Assembly: GCA_037442505.1 (NCBI GenBank)
Contig: JBBIPZ010000009.1
Coordinates: forward strand, 1 to 64,000
Reading direction: 5' to 3'
From: JBBIPZ01 sp037442505 [NCBI: Deltaproteobacteria bacterium]
GTDB taxonomy: Bacteria; CALINM01
Length of the DNA: 64,000 nt
Below are positions 63,761 through 64,000 of the stretch, piece by piece (within the stretch, counting starts at the first letter, position 1; every line of letters begins with the position of its first letter). Under the pieces are notes generated by a model. That model was not told the DNA's origin and ran no database searches. It saw only the letters and a list, made by a program, of their open reading frames with translations. The position numbers and the translations under genes were made by a program.

Positions 63761-64000
63761 ATGCCTGATAACTTATATATAGCGTTGTTACATTATCCTA
63801 TTTACAACAAAAATAAAGAAGTTACTGCAACTGCCTTTTTTAATTATGATTTACACGATATTTCTCGCGCTGCAAAGACTTTCGGTGTAAAAAAGTTTTT
63901 TATTGTGCAGCCTATAGAAAAACAGCTTGAATTAGGAAAGAAAATACTGTATCATTGGATAGAAGATTGGGGAAGCTGGTATAATCCGCGCAGAAAAGAG
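63761..64000 (+). CDS. SPOUT-type RNA methyltransferase (PF09936-like), truncated by window end
   Basis: Eighty codons are visible, starting at ATG 63761 (AAAGG upstream), 4 bp after trmD. The sequence NLYIALLHYPIYNKNKEV, ATAFFNYDLHDISRAAKTFG and KFFIVQPIEKQ matches the RNA_Me_trans family often placed between trmD and rplS. The C-terminal part and the SAM knot lie outside the window. Target RNA unknown. Confidence 0.85.
   Translation, partial: MPDNLYIALLHYPIYNKNKEVTATAFFNYDLHDISRAAKTFGVKKFFIVQPIEKQLELGKKILYHWIEDWGSWYNPRRKE

Overview
The window is a gene-dense, AT-rich bacterial chromosome segment. It looks like an anaerobic Gram-negative (diderm) organism: there are LptF/LptG permeases, many lipoproteins, a TAT-exported membrane-bound [NiFe] hydrogenase, a four-subunit pyruvate-type ferredoxin oxidoreductase, rubredoxin, a ferrous-iron transporter and an MglA/MglB polarity pair. 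Gene orders such as zapA-6S RNA-rny-ymdB, tRNA-Ser-ffs-dnaX-ybaB-recR and ffh-rpsP-khpA-rimM-trmD fit deep-branching anaerobes of the Deferribacterota / Desulfurella / Thermodesulfobacteria kind. I cannot place it further without a search.

Layout. 1-5.7 kb: the 3' part of a giant repeat surface protein and a small secreted protein. 5.7-11.1 kb (minus): a zapB-like gene, zapA (frame interrupted at a poly-A run), 6S RNA, rny, ymdB-like gene, tyrS and an MFS transporter. 11.3-16.2 kb (minus): yacG, a flavodoxin and the hyaABCD hydrogenase operon. 16.4-20 kb: an amidohydrolase, a rubredoxin and a secreted subtilase with a CFI-box tail, followed by a patch of repeat fragments. 20.3-22.8 kb: an FmdB-type zinc ribbon, a small membrane protein and a DUF2723 membrane protein. 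22.8-26.7 kb (minus): feoB, a zinc-ribbon peptide, a DtxR-FeoA regulator and thiL, behind a Fur-like box. 26.7-29.5 kb: a PAS-like gene broken by an in-frame stop, uspA, a lipoprotein and ppx. 29.5-31.6 kb (minus): lptF and lptG.

31.7-41.4 kb: one long plus-strand run of mobA, a TPR lipoprotein, a LolB-like lipoprotein that seems to start at AUU, a peptide/nickel-type ABC importer without ATPases, a DUF89 protein, apgM and manC. 41.5-48.4 kb: metK, ahcY, terminator, gltX, tRNA-Ser, SRP RNA, dnaX, ybaB, recR. 48.4-51.4 kb: porCDAB. 51.4-59.5 kb: mglB, mglA and a three-gene envelope locus (a CsgG-like TPR lipoprotein, a 1455-residue mosaic with GNA1162-like, Fn3, beta-helix, transglutaminase-like and TPR parts, and a small exported protein). 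59.5-64 kb: a DAHP synthase, initiator tRNA-Met, ffh, rpsP, khpA, rimM, trmD and the start of a SPOUT-type RNA methyltransferase.

The strongest unusual signals are the A_AAA_AAG slippery heptamer exactly where zapA changes frame, the AUU-start lipoprotein, the single in-frame TAA in the PAS-like gene, the three stacked inverted repeats upstream of yacG, and the mglBA-linked transglutaminase/CsgG-like locus, which is my best candidate for an undescribed system.
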